Shown here: positions 58,248 to 64,000 of the stretch, piece by piece
Numbering within the stretch: position 1 is the stretch's first letter
Layout of the letters: the number at the start of each line of letters is the position of its first letter
From: a virus
Virus record (IMG/VR): IMGVR_UViG_3300045955_000166
Location: 1 to 64,000 of that record
DNA length: 64,000 nucleotides
Reading direction: 5' to 3' (one strand)
Made by a program: the position numbers and the translations under genes
Notes under the pieces: model-generated
What the model was told of the DNA's origin: nothing
Databases searched by the model: none
What the model saw: only the letters and a program-made list of their open reading frames with translations

Positions 58248-58671
58248 ACTTACATATACTGAATTGAAAAAATTTGATTTTGATTTGCTTATTAGTTTTA
58301 CAGAAAAAGCAAACACTCTCATGTGGTACTATGAATCTGGTATGCTTGCACAAATAATACGATGTGAAACACAAGTAATTTATAACGTACCACTTATTTA
58401 TTTAGAATTTGATTGTACTGCTTATGCAGACTATAATAAACAATATGAACGAATGATCTACTATACAAATGATATGTCACAACAACAAACAGCTACGGAT
58501 ATGGGATTACAAAAGACAAGAGATTATGCATACTTTGCATCGAATACAGATTTTAATGAATGGTTCACAATATTGAACGGAAAATTTTGGGAGGAATATA
58601 AAGAAATACAAAGAGAAGAACCGTATTTATATTGGTTAGAAAACGAATTATATAAAGCAAGAAATCATTGA
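58240..58671 (+). CDS. Hypothetical protein
   Basis: 143 residues overlapping the previous gene. Acidic and aromatic (YLEFDCTAYADYNKQYERMI, FWEEYKEIQREEPYLYWLE). No motif recognised. Confidence 0.55.
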   Translation: MFKLTYTELKKFDFDLLISFTEKANTLMWYYESGMLAQIIRCETQVIYNVPLIYLEFDCTAYADYNKQYERMIYYTNDMSQQQTATDMGLQKTRDYAYFASNTDFNEWFTILNGKFWEEYKEIQREEPYLYWLENELYKARNH

Positions 58672-58696
58672 AATAATTCTAAAGATATACTATAAT
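58668..58696 (+). promoter_or_regulatory. Sigma70-type promoter with palindromic -10 region
   Basis: TTGAAA (58668-58673), 17 bp, TATAAT (58691-58696). The -10 lies inside the perfect 18-bp palindrome ATACTATAATTATAGTAT (58687-58704), a likely repressor or regulator site. It drives the small genes from 58735. Confidence 0.75.
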
Positions 58697-58734
58697 TATA
58701 GTATCGAACACTTTTATACATAAAGGAAAAAAAC

Positions 58735-58977
58735 ATGGAAAATTTGACATTGAATGAATTACAAGTTATGATAGGGAATCTTGCTCATGGTATGGCATTG
58801 TTATCAGAAGCATTTACGGATTATGCAAAATCAATAGGTGAATGTATGATGACAAGTAACACTATTATTGAAGATAAATTCCAAGAAATTGATCAATCAT
58901 TAGTAAAGATAAATGAGAAAATTGATACAGCAGGTTCATTGTTAGAACTTAGTTTATGTGGACCACATAAAAATTAA
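58735..58977 (+). CDS. Small helical protein
   Basis: 80 residues, AAAGGAAAAAAAC upstream. Helical repeat pattern (MENLTLNELQVMIGNLAHGM, then KFQEIDQSLVKINEKID) suggests a coiled coil. First gene after the 58668 promoter. Not recognised. Stop overlaps the 58974 palindrome. Confidence 0.55.
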   Translation: MENLTLNELQVMIGNLAHGMALLSEAFTDYAKSIGECMMTSNTIIEDKFQEIDQSLVKINEKIDTAGSLLELSLCGPHKN

Positions 58978-58986
58978 ATTATTTAA
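58974..58986. repeat. TTAAATTATTTAA palindrome copy
   Basis: Exact copy covering the previous stop codon and running into AAGGAGGG, the ribosome site of the next small gene. Confidence 0.9.
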
Positions 58987-58998
58987 GGAGGGTTTTAT

Positions 58999-59151
58999 AT
59001 GGCTGGTCATAATGTTGATAGAAAAAAAGCCCAACGTAATTTGAATAAGCGTATTGAAGGATGGCAAAAAACTATTACTATGCCATCCAGTACAACCCCT
59101 AAACCCAATGATAAAAATTTTACAAAACCAGGATCTCATAAAAAAAGTTAA
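58999..59151 (+). CDS. Small basic protein
   Basis: 50 residues: MAGHNVDRKKAQRNLNKRIE, a linker with Pro/Thr, and GSHKKS. Strongly basic, so nucleic-acid binding is possible. Excellent ribosome site AAGGAGGG. Not recognised. Confidence 0.55.
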   Translation: MAGHNVDRKKAQRNLNKRIEGWQKTITMPSSTTPKPNDKNFTKPGSHKKS

Positions 59152-59161
59152 AAGGAGAAAG

Positions 59162-59653
59162 ATGGAGATGAAACAATATTGTCAAATTTGTGGATTTTTT
59201 AAAGAAGATGCCATACAAAGAAATTATCCACAACTAGAAGCAAAAGGTATTAAATGGCTTGTTGTACTCTGTGATATATGTTATGAAGGTTTGCGAGCAC
59301 GAAAAACCACTATGAAAGATTGGATGCAGCAGAAGGTTTGTGTACCTTATACATCAAATGGCCCTGAGCAACAATTAGAAGATACAATACATCTTCATAT
59401 TACAACACTAGAAGGTGTTGAATTAGGTGATGTACAATTTGAATCAAAAACATTGAGAGGATATGTATGGGGTAAACTTCGCGCATACGAGTATCAACAC
59501 AGAGATAAATCATTAATTGGATGGCAACCAGTTTTATATGTAACAATACATAATGATTATCGTACAACACATCATTTTGTAACACCTACTGGGCAAAAAT
59601 TATATACGGCTACAAAATTTATGGTGTACAATAAAAAGGGGTATATGCAGTAA
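59162..59653 (+). CDS. Hypothetical zinc-containing protein
   Basis: 163 residues from ATG 59162 (AAAGGAGA upstream). QYCQICGFFKED and LCDICYEGLRARK give two CxxC pairs about 35 residues apart, a treble-clef or ribbon pattern, followed by a strand-rich half (TLEGVELGDVQFESKTLRGY). Unknown role. Confidence 0.55.
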   Translation: MEMKQYCQICGFFKEDAIQRNYPQLEAKGIKWLVVLCDICYEGLRARKTTMKDWMQQKVCVPYTSNGPEQQLEDTIHLHITTLEGVELGDVQFESKTLRGYVWGKLRAYEYQHRDKSLIGWQPVLYVTIHNDYRTTHHFVTPTGQKLYTATKFMVYNKKGYMQ

Positions 59654-59920
59654 ATGAGAACAAAATGGATAAATCATTGTAATCATGACTCACAGTTTTG
59701 TATTGGTTCAGTACAAGGTGAAGAACGAATTTATGATGTTTATGTTTATCCTGCACATGGAACACATGAAGTGTGTGCAAGGTATGGTAATAATCCAAAA
59801 GATTGTTTAAGCACAGGTCTTATTGGAGATCTTTTCCGGTTAAGTACATTATCAGATGACTATATGACTATATGTAACTTTTTATTACAACACGGTTCCC
59901 TTCAATATTGTCGTATATAG
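59654..59920 (+). CDS. Hypothetical protein
   Basis: 88 residues, starting directly after the previous stop. HCNHDSQFCIGSVQGEERIY and CARYGNNPKDC contain several Cys/His that could bind metal. Not recognised. Confidence 0.5.
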   Translation: MRTKWINHCNHDSQFCIGSVQGEERIYDVYVYPAHGTHEVCARYGNNPKDCLSTGLIGDLFRLSTLSDDYMTICNFLLQHGSLQYCRI

Positions 59921-59929
59921 GAAAGAGCT

Positions 59930-60187
59930 ATGGAACTTCCTAAAACAGCAATTCGATGTATGTGTCAACATATGTTTTGTCAATTGTGTAAAGAAGATTG
60001 GAATGATTATCTTGTAACAGCAGAGTATTTATGGCATAAATTTCAGCCACTTTCTTATGAAAGTCCATATACACATCGTACAGGTAAAGTTGGGCTAACA
60101 GATGATTTAGAGACAGTCATAAAGAAAGGAATAAAATCCCAAGAGCTAATAACATTGTTACAACCATTAGTACAGGAGAAAAAATAA
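59930..60187 (+). CDS. Hypothetical protein with Cys/His cluster
   Basis: 85 residues. IRCMCQHMFCQLCKEDW holds four cysteines and a histidine in 14 residues, consistent with a zinc site near the N-terminus. Ends by overlapping the next ATG. Confidence 0.5.
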   Translation: MELPKTAIRCMCQHMFCQLCKEDWNDYLVTAEYLWHKFQPLSYESPYTHRTGKVGLTDDLETVIKKGIKSQELITLLQPLVQEKK

Positions 60188-60366
60188 TGACATTAGATGA
60201 AATAATCCAACGATTAAAGATTGTTGAAACAGAAATACAAGAACTTCATAATGCACTTATGACATTAAGTGTGTTAGTGCATAGATTAGAAGGACGAATA
60301 AATACAGTAGCTGCTGTAGGTTCTGTTATTACTCCTCCAAACATTAGGTACAAGGTACAATCATGA
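60187..60366 (+). CDS. Small coiled-coil protein
   Basis: 59 residues from ATG 60187. Heptad-like DEIIQRLKIVETEIQELHNA continuing to VLVHRLEGRI, then a short tail. It overlaps the previous stop and the next start (ATGA). Confidence 0.5.
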   Translation: MTLDEIIQRLKIVETEIQELHNALMTLSVLVHRLEGRINTVAAVGSVITPPNIRYKVQS

Positions 60367-60878
60367 ATCCAGTATGTGTGATGTTAATGGGTATTCCTGG
60401 TTCTGGTAAGACACGATTGGCATTAAACATACAAAAAAAATGGTCAGAGAAAAATTATCATATTTTAAGTACAGATGATATCTTTACAGAATTAGGAAAA
60501 TCCCATGGATGGTCTTATAATGATGCATTCAATAGGATTCCATTTCAAACTGTTGAAGATATATTTTATGATAGATATATAGAATATGTTGCCGATAGAA
60601 AAAACATCATTATTGATCAAACAAATGTTACACGATATGCACGACAGAAAAAATTAAATTATTTAACTTCTGATTATATCAGAGTTGGTATCTATGTTGA
60701 TACTCCTCTACAAGAGATTCGTAGACGATTAGAGTTACGTTTTGAAGAAACAGGAAAAGATATTCCCGAAGAAAATATAAAAAATATGATTTCAAAATTT
60801 CAAGTACCTACGTTGGCTGAATTTGATAATCTTTTTTTCACAAGTAAATTAACAAAGCTGAAAGATTTATTTGCATGA
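60363..60878 (+). CDS. Polynucleotide kinase-like P-loop protein (AAA_33)
   Basis: 171 residues. Walker A GIPGSGKT at 10-17, STDDIFTELGK acid pair near 38-48, IIIDQTNVTRYARQKKL and IYVDTPLQEIRRRLELR match the kinase part of T4 Pnkp-type and zeta-like kinases (DQTN and the R..R lid). No 3-prime phosphatase domain is attached. It could rephosphorylate 5-prime ends for the RNA ligase at 42013. Contains a palindrome copy (60654). Confidence 0.75.
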   Translation: MNPVCVMLMGIPGSGKTRLALNIQKKWSEKNYHILSTDDIFTELGKSHGWSYNDAFNRIPFQTVEDIFYDRYIEYVADRKNIIIDQTNVTRYARQKKLNYLTSDYIRVGIYVDTPLQEIRRRLELRFEETGKDIPEENIKNMISKFQVPTLAEFDNLFFTSKLTKLKDLFA

Positions 60879-61138
60879 ATCAGATTATGGTGTGGACAAT
60901 GTATAAAGAAGAATTAGATAATCTTATTAACAGAATTTATAAAAGAACATATTCTTCATATAAGTATGAAGAAGATAAGATTATCTATGTACCATACATT
61001 GAACCACGTCCATTGTTATCCTATGAAAGAGTACAAACATTTAAGAGTGGAGCAATAGTCTATAATTTAAGTAAAGATGCTGTATGGGATTTTATGGAGA
61101 ACGGATATCTTCCACAAGGAAACTATTTAATACTCTGA
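60875..61138 (+). CDS. Hypothetical protein
   Basis: 87 residues overlapping the kinase gene by ATGA. EDKIIYVPYIEPRPLLSYER and YNLSKDAVWDFMENGYLPQG. Not recognised. Confidence 0.5.
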   Translation: MNQIMVWTMYKEELDNLINRIYKRTYSSYKYEEDKIIYVPYIEPRPLLSYERVQTFKSGAIVYNLSKDAVWDFMENGYLPQGNYLIL

Positions 61139-61146
61139 GGTATATT

Positions 61147-61335
61147 ATGTTTAAATGGTTACATGAATGTCTTTATAAACTGTATAATCTTCAAGAAACA
61201 GAAGTGACATATGTGTGTGATATGTGTCATAAAACTGTAACAGATACGATTTATATTCGTATGGATATCCTTTCATATTGTTGTGATGAATGTTATACGT
61301 CAATGTTTTCTAATAAAGAAAGAGTCCATGAATAA
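61147..61335 (+). CDS. Small zinc-ribbon protein
   Basis: 62 residues from ATG 61147. VCDMCHKTVTDT and YCCDECYTS form a double CxxC zinc site. The next gene encodes another ribbon protein in a different frame. Confidence 0.55.
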   Translation: MFKWLHECLYKLYNLQETEVTYVCDMCHKTVTDTIYIRMDILSYCCDECYTSMFSNKERVHE

Positions 61336-61525
61336 AATAGGGATGAAATATGTATGTGGGACATGTGGGCAGATGACTCTTAGGTATTTCCCTGTATACG
61401 AATGGTTTCCAACATATACTATGTGTAGTTTTTGTAGTAAAGATGCTGAAGTTATACGAGAACAAAAAGAAAAGGTACGAATAAATGATACGTATTACTT
61501 ATCAAGAATCTCAAGATCTTCTTAG
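61328..61525 (+). CDS. Small zinc-ribbon protein
   Basis: 65 residues from ATG 61328, overlapping its neighbours on both sides. YVCGTCGQMTLR and MCSFCSKDAE provide the four cysteines. Function unknown. Confidence 0.5.
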   Translation: MNKIGMKYVCGTCGQMTLRYFPVYEWFPTYTMCSFCSKDAEVIREQKEKVRINDTYYLSRISRSS

Positions 61526-61715
61526 TAATTGTAATGTAGGTTATTATTGTCATAGTGAAGGTATTCCTGCAAAAAATGGAGCACCTTCTGTAGTAGGATT
61601 ACAAAATGGAGAAATTTATTTATTTATGCCCGAAGAAATAGGTAATGAACAATGGAATGAATTAATGGAAAAACAAGTAGAAGAACTTATAGATTTTTTA
61701 GATAAGGAAACATAA
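61485..61715 (+). CDS. Hypothetical protein
   Basis: 76 residues, start inside the previous gene. CNVGYYCHSEGIPAKNGAPS followed by GLQNGEIYLFMPEEIGNEQW. Not recognised. Confidence 0.5.
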   Translation: MIRITYQESQDLLSNCNVGYYCHSEGIPAKNGAPSVVGLQNGEIYLFMPEEIGNEQWNELMEKQVEELIDFLDKET

Positions 61716-61921
61716 TGGAACTCAGTAATAATTTAAAGGACATATTAGAAGCCTTAGATAAAACAGGAATAGATTGTATATGTGAATGTAATCCTGATAC
61801 CTATTTTGTAACGTGTGGTAACATAACTTTCAATTTTGATGTGAACGAAAAATTAGTTGGAATAGGTTTTGTAAAACCTGATATTACACAGTATGCATAT
61901 GTGGGTTTATTAAATAATTAA
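61715..61921 (+). CDS. Hypothetical small protein
   Basis: 68 residues. Helix then CICECNPDTYFVTCGNITFN with four cysteines. Shares one base with the previous stop. Not recognised. Confidence 0.5.
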   Translation: MELSNNLKDILEALDKTGIDCICECNPDTYFVTCGNITFNFDVNEKLVGIGFVKPDITQYAYVGLLNN

Positions 61922-61931
61922 AGGACAACAT

Positions 61932-62141
61932 ATGGCTACGAAAAAACCTGCAAAAACTGCCCAAAAAACTTCTACAGCAAATGTAACAAGAGTCCCTAGT
62001 TATTGGGTATTTACTTCATTTGAGGGAAAAGGGAAAGCCAAATATCCAGTAAAGGGTTACACAGATCTATATGATGCTCAAATGCACGCAACAGATATAG
62101 ATGGTTATGTAGTAGATATGTATGTAAGGGCAATAAAATGA
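61932..62141 (+). CDS. Hypothetical small basic protein
   Basis: 69 residues. Lys/Thr/Ala-rich N-terminus (ATKKPAKTAQKTSTANVT) like disordered DNA-binding tails, then a compact WVFTSFEGKGKAKYPVKGYT domain. Not recognised. Confidence 0.5.
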   Translation: MATKKPAKTAQKTSTANVTRVPSYWVFTSFEGKGKAKYPVKGYTDLYDAQMHATDIDGYVVDMYVRAIK

Positions 62142-62293
62142 ACGAGCACACAGAAGAATATAACGATGAAGAAGATGATATATTTGATTATGAACAATAC
62201 ATATATTATCAAGTATATTACACATATAAAGATAAATTTGAGAAACAACCTGATGAAAATATACTACAAGAAATACAGAAATATATATCATGA
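62138..62293 (+). CDS. Small acidic protein
   Basis: 51 residues from ATG 62138: MNEHTEEYNDEEDDIFDYEQ, then a Tyr-rich helix. Strongly acidic. It overlaps both neighbours by ATGA-type junctions. Acidic character is compatible with DNA mimicry but nothing more supports that. Confidence 0.5.
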   Translation: MNEHTEEYNDEEDDIFDYEQYIYYQVYYTYKDKFEKQPDENILQEIQKYIS

Positions 62294-62817
62294 AAGTTAT
62301 AAGTGGTGGACAGACAGGTGTTGACATTGGCGGTTTGCTTGCGGCAAGAGATGTAGGTTATAATACAGGTGGATATGCAGCTAAAGGATATCGTAATGAA
62401 AATGGATATAAAGACAAAAAATTACAACAAGAATTAGGATTAATAGATAACAAATTATCGTATAAGGAACGTACACAAGCAAATATCGAAGTGAGTGATG
62501 CAACAATTATTGTCGCTAAAAATTTAGCTAGTCCTGGTACAGCATTGACATTAAAATTCCTTACAGAGTTTTATCATAAACCTTATTTTGTTTTTCGTAT
62601 GACGTATAAACAAGATGAATATAACATGCAGAAACATGCATTAATTTATTGGCTTTTATTACGTCAATGTGATATACTTAATATAGGGGGCAATAGAGAG
62701 AGTGTAGCACCAGGCATACAAAAGTATATATACAATATGCTCACAAAAATATTTACTTTTTATGATGATAAAATATGGGAAGAATTTATACATAAAAAAT
62801 TAAGGAAAAAAGAATGA
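62290..62817 (+). CDS. SLOG-fold protein (YpsA/molybdenum-carrier-like)
   Basis: 175 residues. MKVISGGQTGVDIGGLLAAR, GGYAAKGYRNENG, then YKERTQANIEVSDATIIVAK and SPGTALTLKFLTEF match the cpYpsA-related SLOG family, a Rossmann-like fold that binds nucleotides or NAD/ADP-ribose-type ligands. SLOG proteins occur in nucleotide-signalling conflict systems. Its phage role is unknown; note the macro and NADAR genes earlier in the same genome. Confidence 0.72.
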   Translation: MKVISGGQTGVDIGGLLAARDVGYNTGGYAAKGYRNENGYKDKKLQQELGLIDNKLSYKERTQANIEVSDATIIVAKNLASPGTALTLKFLTEFYHKPYFVFRMTYKQDEYNMQKHALIYWLLLRQCDILNIGGNRESVAPGIQKYIYNMLTKIFTFYDDKIWEEFIHKKLRKKE

Positions 62818-63074
62818 CAAAAACACAATTTAAGAAAGCATTGATTGCACTTGTGCCACAGATAGAAGATTGGATGACAGATGAGAATCTTACTGAAGCA
62901 GCAATATATGTAGCTGTTATTGGATGGTGTTTTCAATTTCCTGAGAATCATTTGACAATAGAAATTAAACCACATATTAAGGAGCTATATAACTCAGGTG
63001 ATTTTAAATTTGATCTTGAATCTGAATCAACAGAAATAAATAATACAGATGGGAATGTTGGACAATATCTCTAA
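62814..63074 (+). CDS. Hypothetical protein
   Basis: 86 residues overlapping the SLOG gene by ATGA. Helical N-terminus (FKKALIALVPQIEDWMTDEN) and an acidic end. Not recognised. Confidence 0.5.
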   Translation: MTKTQFKKALIALVPQIEDWMTDENLTEAAIYVAVIGWCFQFPENHLTIEIKPHIKELYNSGDFKFDLESESTEINNTDGNVGQYL

Positions 63075-63085
63075 AGGATATTATT

Positions 63086-63259
63086 ATGGTACAATATGTT
63101 GAAAATGGTTTTGTGGATGAAGTAACAGGTGATTATCATATAGGAGGTATGTGGTATTTTTGGGATGAATCAATGTCACATATATATGGTCCTTATGAAA
63201 CAAGAGAAGATGCAGAAGATGTCGAAGAATTTTATCATAAAGTGTATCTTGGTGATTAA
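63086..63259 (+). CDS. Small hypothetical protein
   Basis: 57 residues from ATG 63086. VDEVTGDYHIGGMWYFWDES, then YGPYETREDAEDVEEFYHKV: a beta hairpin plus helix typical of small phage proteins. Stop codon lies in the 63256 palindrome. Confidence 0.5.
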   Translation: MVQYVENGFVDEVTGDYHIGGMWYFWDESMSHIYGPYETREDAEDVEEFYHKVYLGD

Positions 63260-63268
63260 ATAATTTAA
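63256..63268. repeat. TTAAATAATTTAA palindrome copy
   Basis: Exact copy overlapping the stop codon of the 63086-63259 gene, directly before CAGGGGAATC. Confidence 0.9.
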
Positions 63269-63280
63269 CAGGGGAATCAT

Positions 63281-63577
63281 ATGAAGGAAATCTATAGGTA
63301 CTACAGAGATGTACATAGTATGCCAGTAGTAACAGAATGTGCCCTGTATAATGATCAACATGAATTACTTGCACTTGGGTATGCAGTATGTTCGGCATGG
63401 GATCAATGTCAAAAAGCAATAGGACGAAACATTGCAAAAGAACGAGCACATTATGCATTAGAAATGGAAGATAGTGTAGCATTACCTATTTCACGAATTA
63501 AGGTACTACGAAAACTCACATCTCTTTCACAAGAGTTACCTGCATGGAAAGCTATTAAGGTACAACAAAATGATTGA
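63281..63577 (+). CDS. Hypothetical protein
   Basis: 98 residues. ECALYNDQHELLALGYAVCS strands followed by a helix KAIGRNIAKERAHYALEM and KVLRKLTSLSQ. Not recognised. Confidence 0.55.
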   Translation: MKEIYRYYRDVHSMPVVTECALYNDQHELLALGYAVCSAWDQCQKAIGRNIAKERAHYALEMEDSVALPISRIKVLRKLTSLSQELPAWKAIKVQQND

Positions 63578-63671
63578 TGTTCTTATGTATCTATTTTATA
63601 CGATACTTATTGTTGGGGTTATTGTAGGTATATCATATTTTATTATGTCTATGTTTGAGGATAAATTCTAA
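63570..63671 (+). CDS. 33-residue membrane peptide
   Basis: ATG 63570: MIDVLMYLFYTILIVGVIVG and onward to FEDKF, one span. Overlaps the preceding gene by 8 bp and shares one base with the next ATG, so translation is likely. Confidence 0.5.
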   Translation: MIDVLMYLFYTILIVGVIVGISYFIMSMFEDKF

Positions 63672-63886
63672 TGACACTAACAGATCAAGCAATTTATGAA
63701 CTTGAAAAATGTTTACAACGAATGAAGTTTTATAAGAAGTTCCCTGGATATGGAAACTATCATGCTCTCACATTACGTGCTTCAAGAGAAGTACGATATA
63801 TACTAGGCCAATGGAACAATACTGCTGCACAATTAAAAAACAAAGCCGAAAAAGATGATAAAGAAAAATTATGGGGGAGTAAATGA
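63671..63886 (+). CDS. Hypothetical small helical protein
   Basis: 71 residues: TDQAIYELEKCLQRMKFYKK, then TLRASREVRYILGQW. Basic, helical; not recognised. Confidence 0.5.
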   Translation: MTLTDQAIYELEKCLQRMKFYKKFPGYGNYHALTLRASREVRYILGQWNNTAAQLKNKAEKDDKEKLWGSK

Positions 63887-64000
63887 TATTTAAAGATTTA
63901 TATATAGGTGATGTATTTTATTATCTTGGAGAAAAATTTGTGAAAATAATCGACTCAAATTATTTTGGTGATATTGATTTTAATAATGTTGTTTCATTAC
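63883..64000 (+). CDS. 5-prime part of a gene cut by the window edge
   Basis: ATG 63883 overlaps the previous stop (ATGA); frame open to the end for 39 codons (MIFKDLYIGDVFYYLGEKFV ...). Too short to classify. Confidence 0.5.
   Translation, partial: MIFKDLYIGDVFYYLGEKFVKIIDSNYFGDIDFNNVVSL

Noticed and set aside
1-64000. tRNA genes, CRISPR arrays, attachment sites, insertion sequences or an integrase
   Set aside because: I saw no cloverleaf with CCA-type end, no repeat-spacer array, no transposase and no integrase; reading by eye could miss a tRNA.

Overview
The window is a contiguous 64-kb piece of a large, strongly AT-rich double-stranded DNA tailed phage genome. Every credible gene lies on the + strand, genes are packed tightly (many ATGA or TAATG overlaps, frequent TTG starts behind AGGAGG-type ribosome sites), and the left third encodes a lambda-like long flexible tail, so a siphovirus is indicated. 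Portal, terminase and most of the head genes must lie outside the window; the left edge cuts what is probably the major capsid gene. The host cannot be named. A lambda-J/K-like tail tip and two lipoproteins fit a Gram-negative host, but this is inference.

Layout. 1-6500: end of the capsid region, small virion proteins, head-tail connector, head closure, neck and tail terminator, and two paralogous tail tube-like proteins. 6500-21100: tail assembly chaperone pair joined by a -1 frameshift, tape measure, distal tail proteins, hub, PhoH-like ATPase, NlpC/P60 peptidase and the J-like tip protein. 21171-27014: a 1947-residue repetitive tail fibre. 27167-28270: two exported proteins. A sigma70-type promoter at 28288 opens the replication and metabolism half: helicase, primase, SSB-like protein, RecA-like recombinase, two PD-(D/E)XK nucleases, an HslV/proteasome-like protein, DEDD exonuclease, DNA methyltransferase, class II ribonucleotide reductase, RNA ligase, RuvC-like resolvase, macro-domain protein, ThyX, NADAR protein, dCTP deaminase, P-loop kinase, a PPDK-like phosphotransferase with two CX5R phosphatases, DNA polymerase A, a polynucleotide-kinase-like protein, a SLOG-fold protein and many very small genes.

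Working together: NrdJ, ThyX and dCTP deaminase supply nucleotides to a phage replisome (PolA, DnaB-like helicase, primase, SSB) with its own recombination set (RecA-like, RuvC-like, nucleases). RNA ligase plus polynucleotide kinase suggest RNA repair. Macro-domain and NADAR proteins suggest protection against ADP-ribosylation of DNA by DarT-type toxins. The genome has been colonised by at least six free-standing homing-type endonucleases.

Most striking features: (1) a 13-bp perfect palindrome TTAAATWATTTAA found at least 31 times, mostly at gene junctions and often touching stop or start codons, like a phage-wide operator or stoperator system; (2) a PPDK-like enzyme lacking the PEP/pyruvate TIM barrel, next to two tyrosine-phosphatase-like proteins that flank an unknown 312-residue protein; (3) the macro-domain/ThyX/NADAR cluster; (4) a compact three-way-junction RNA structure behind the first gene.
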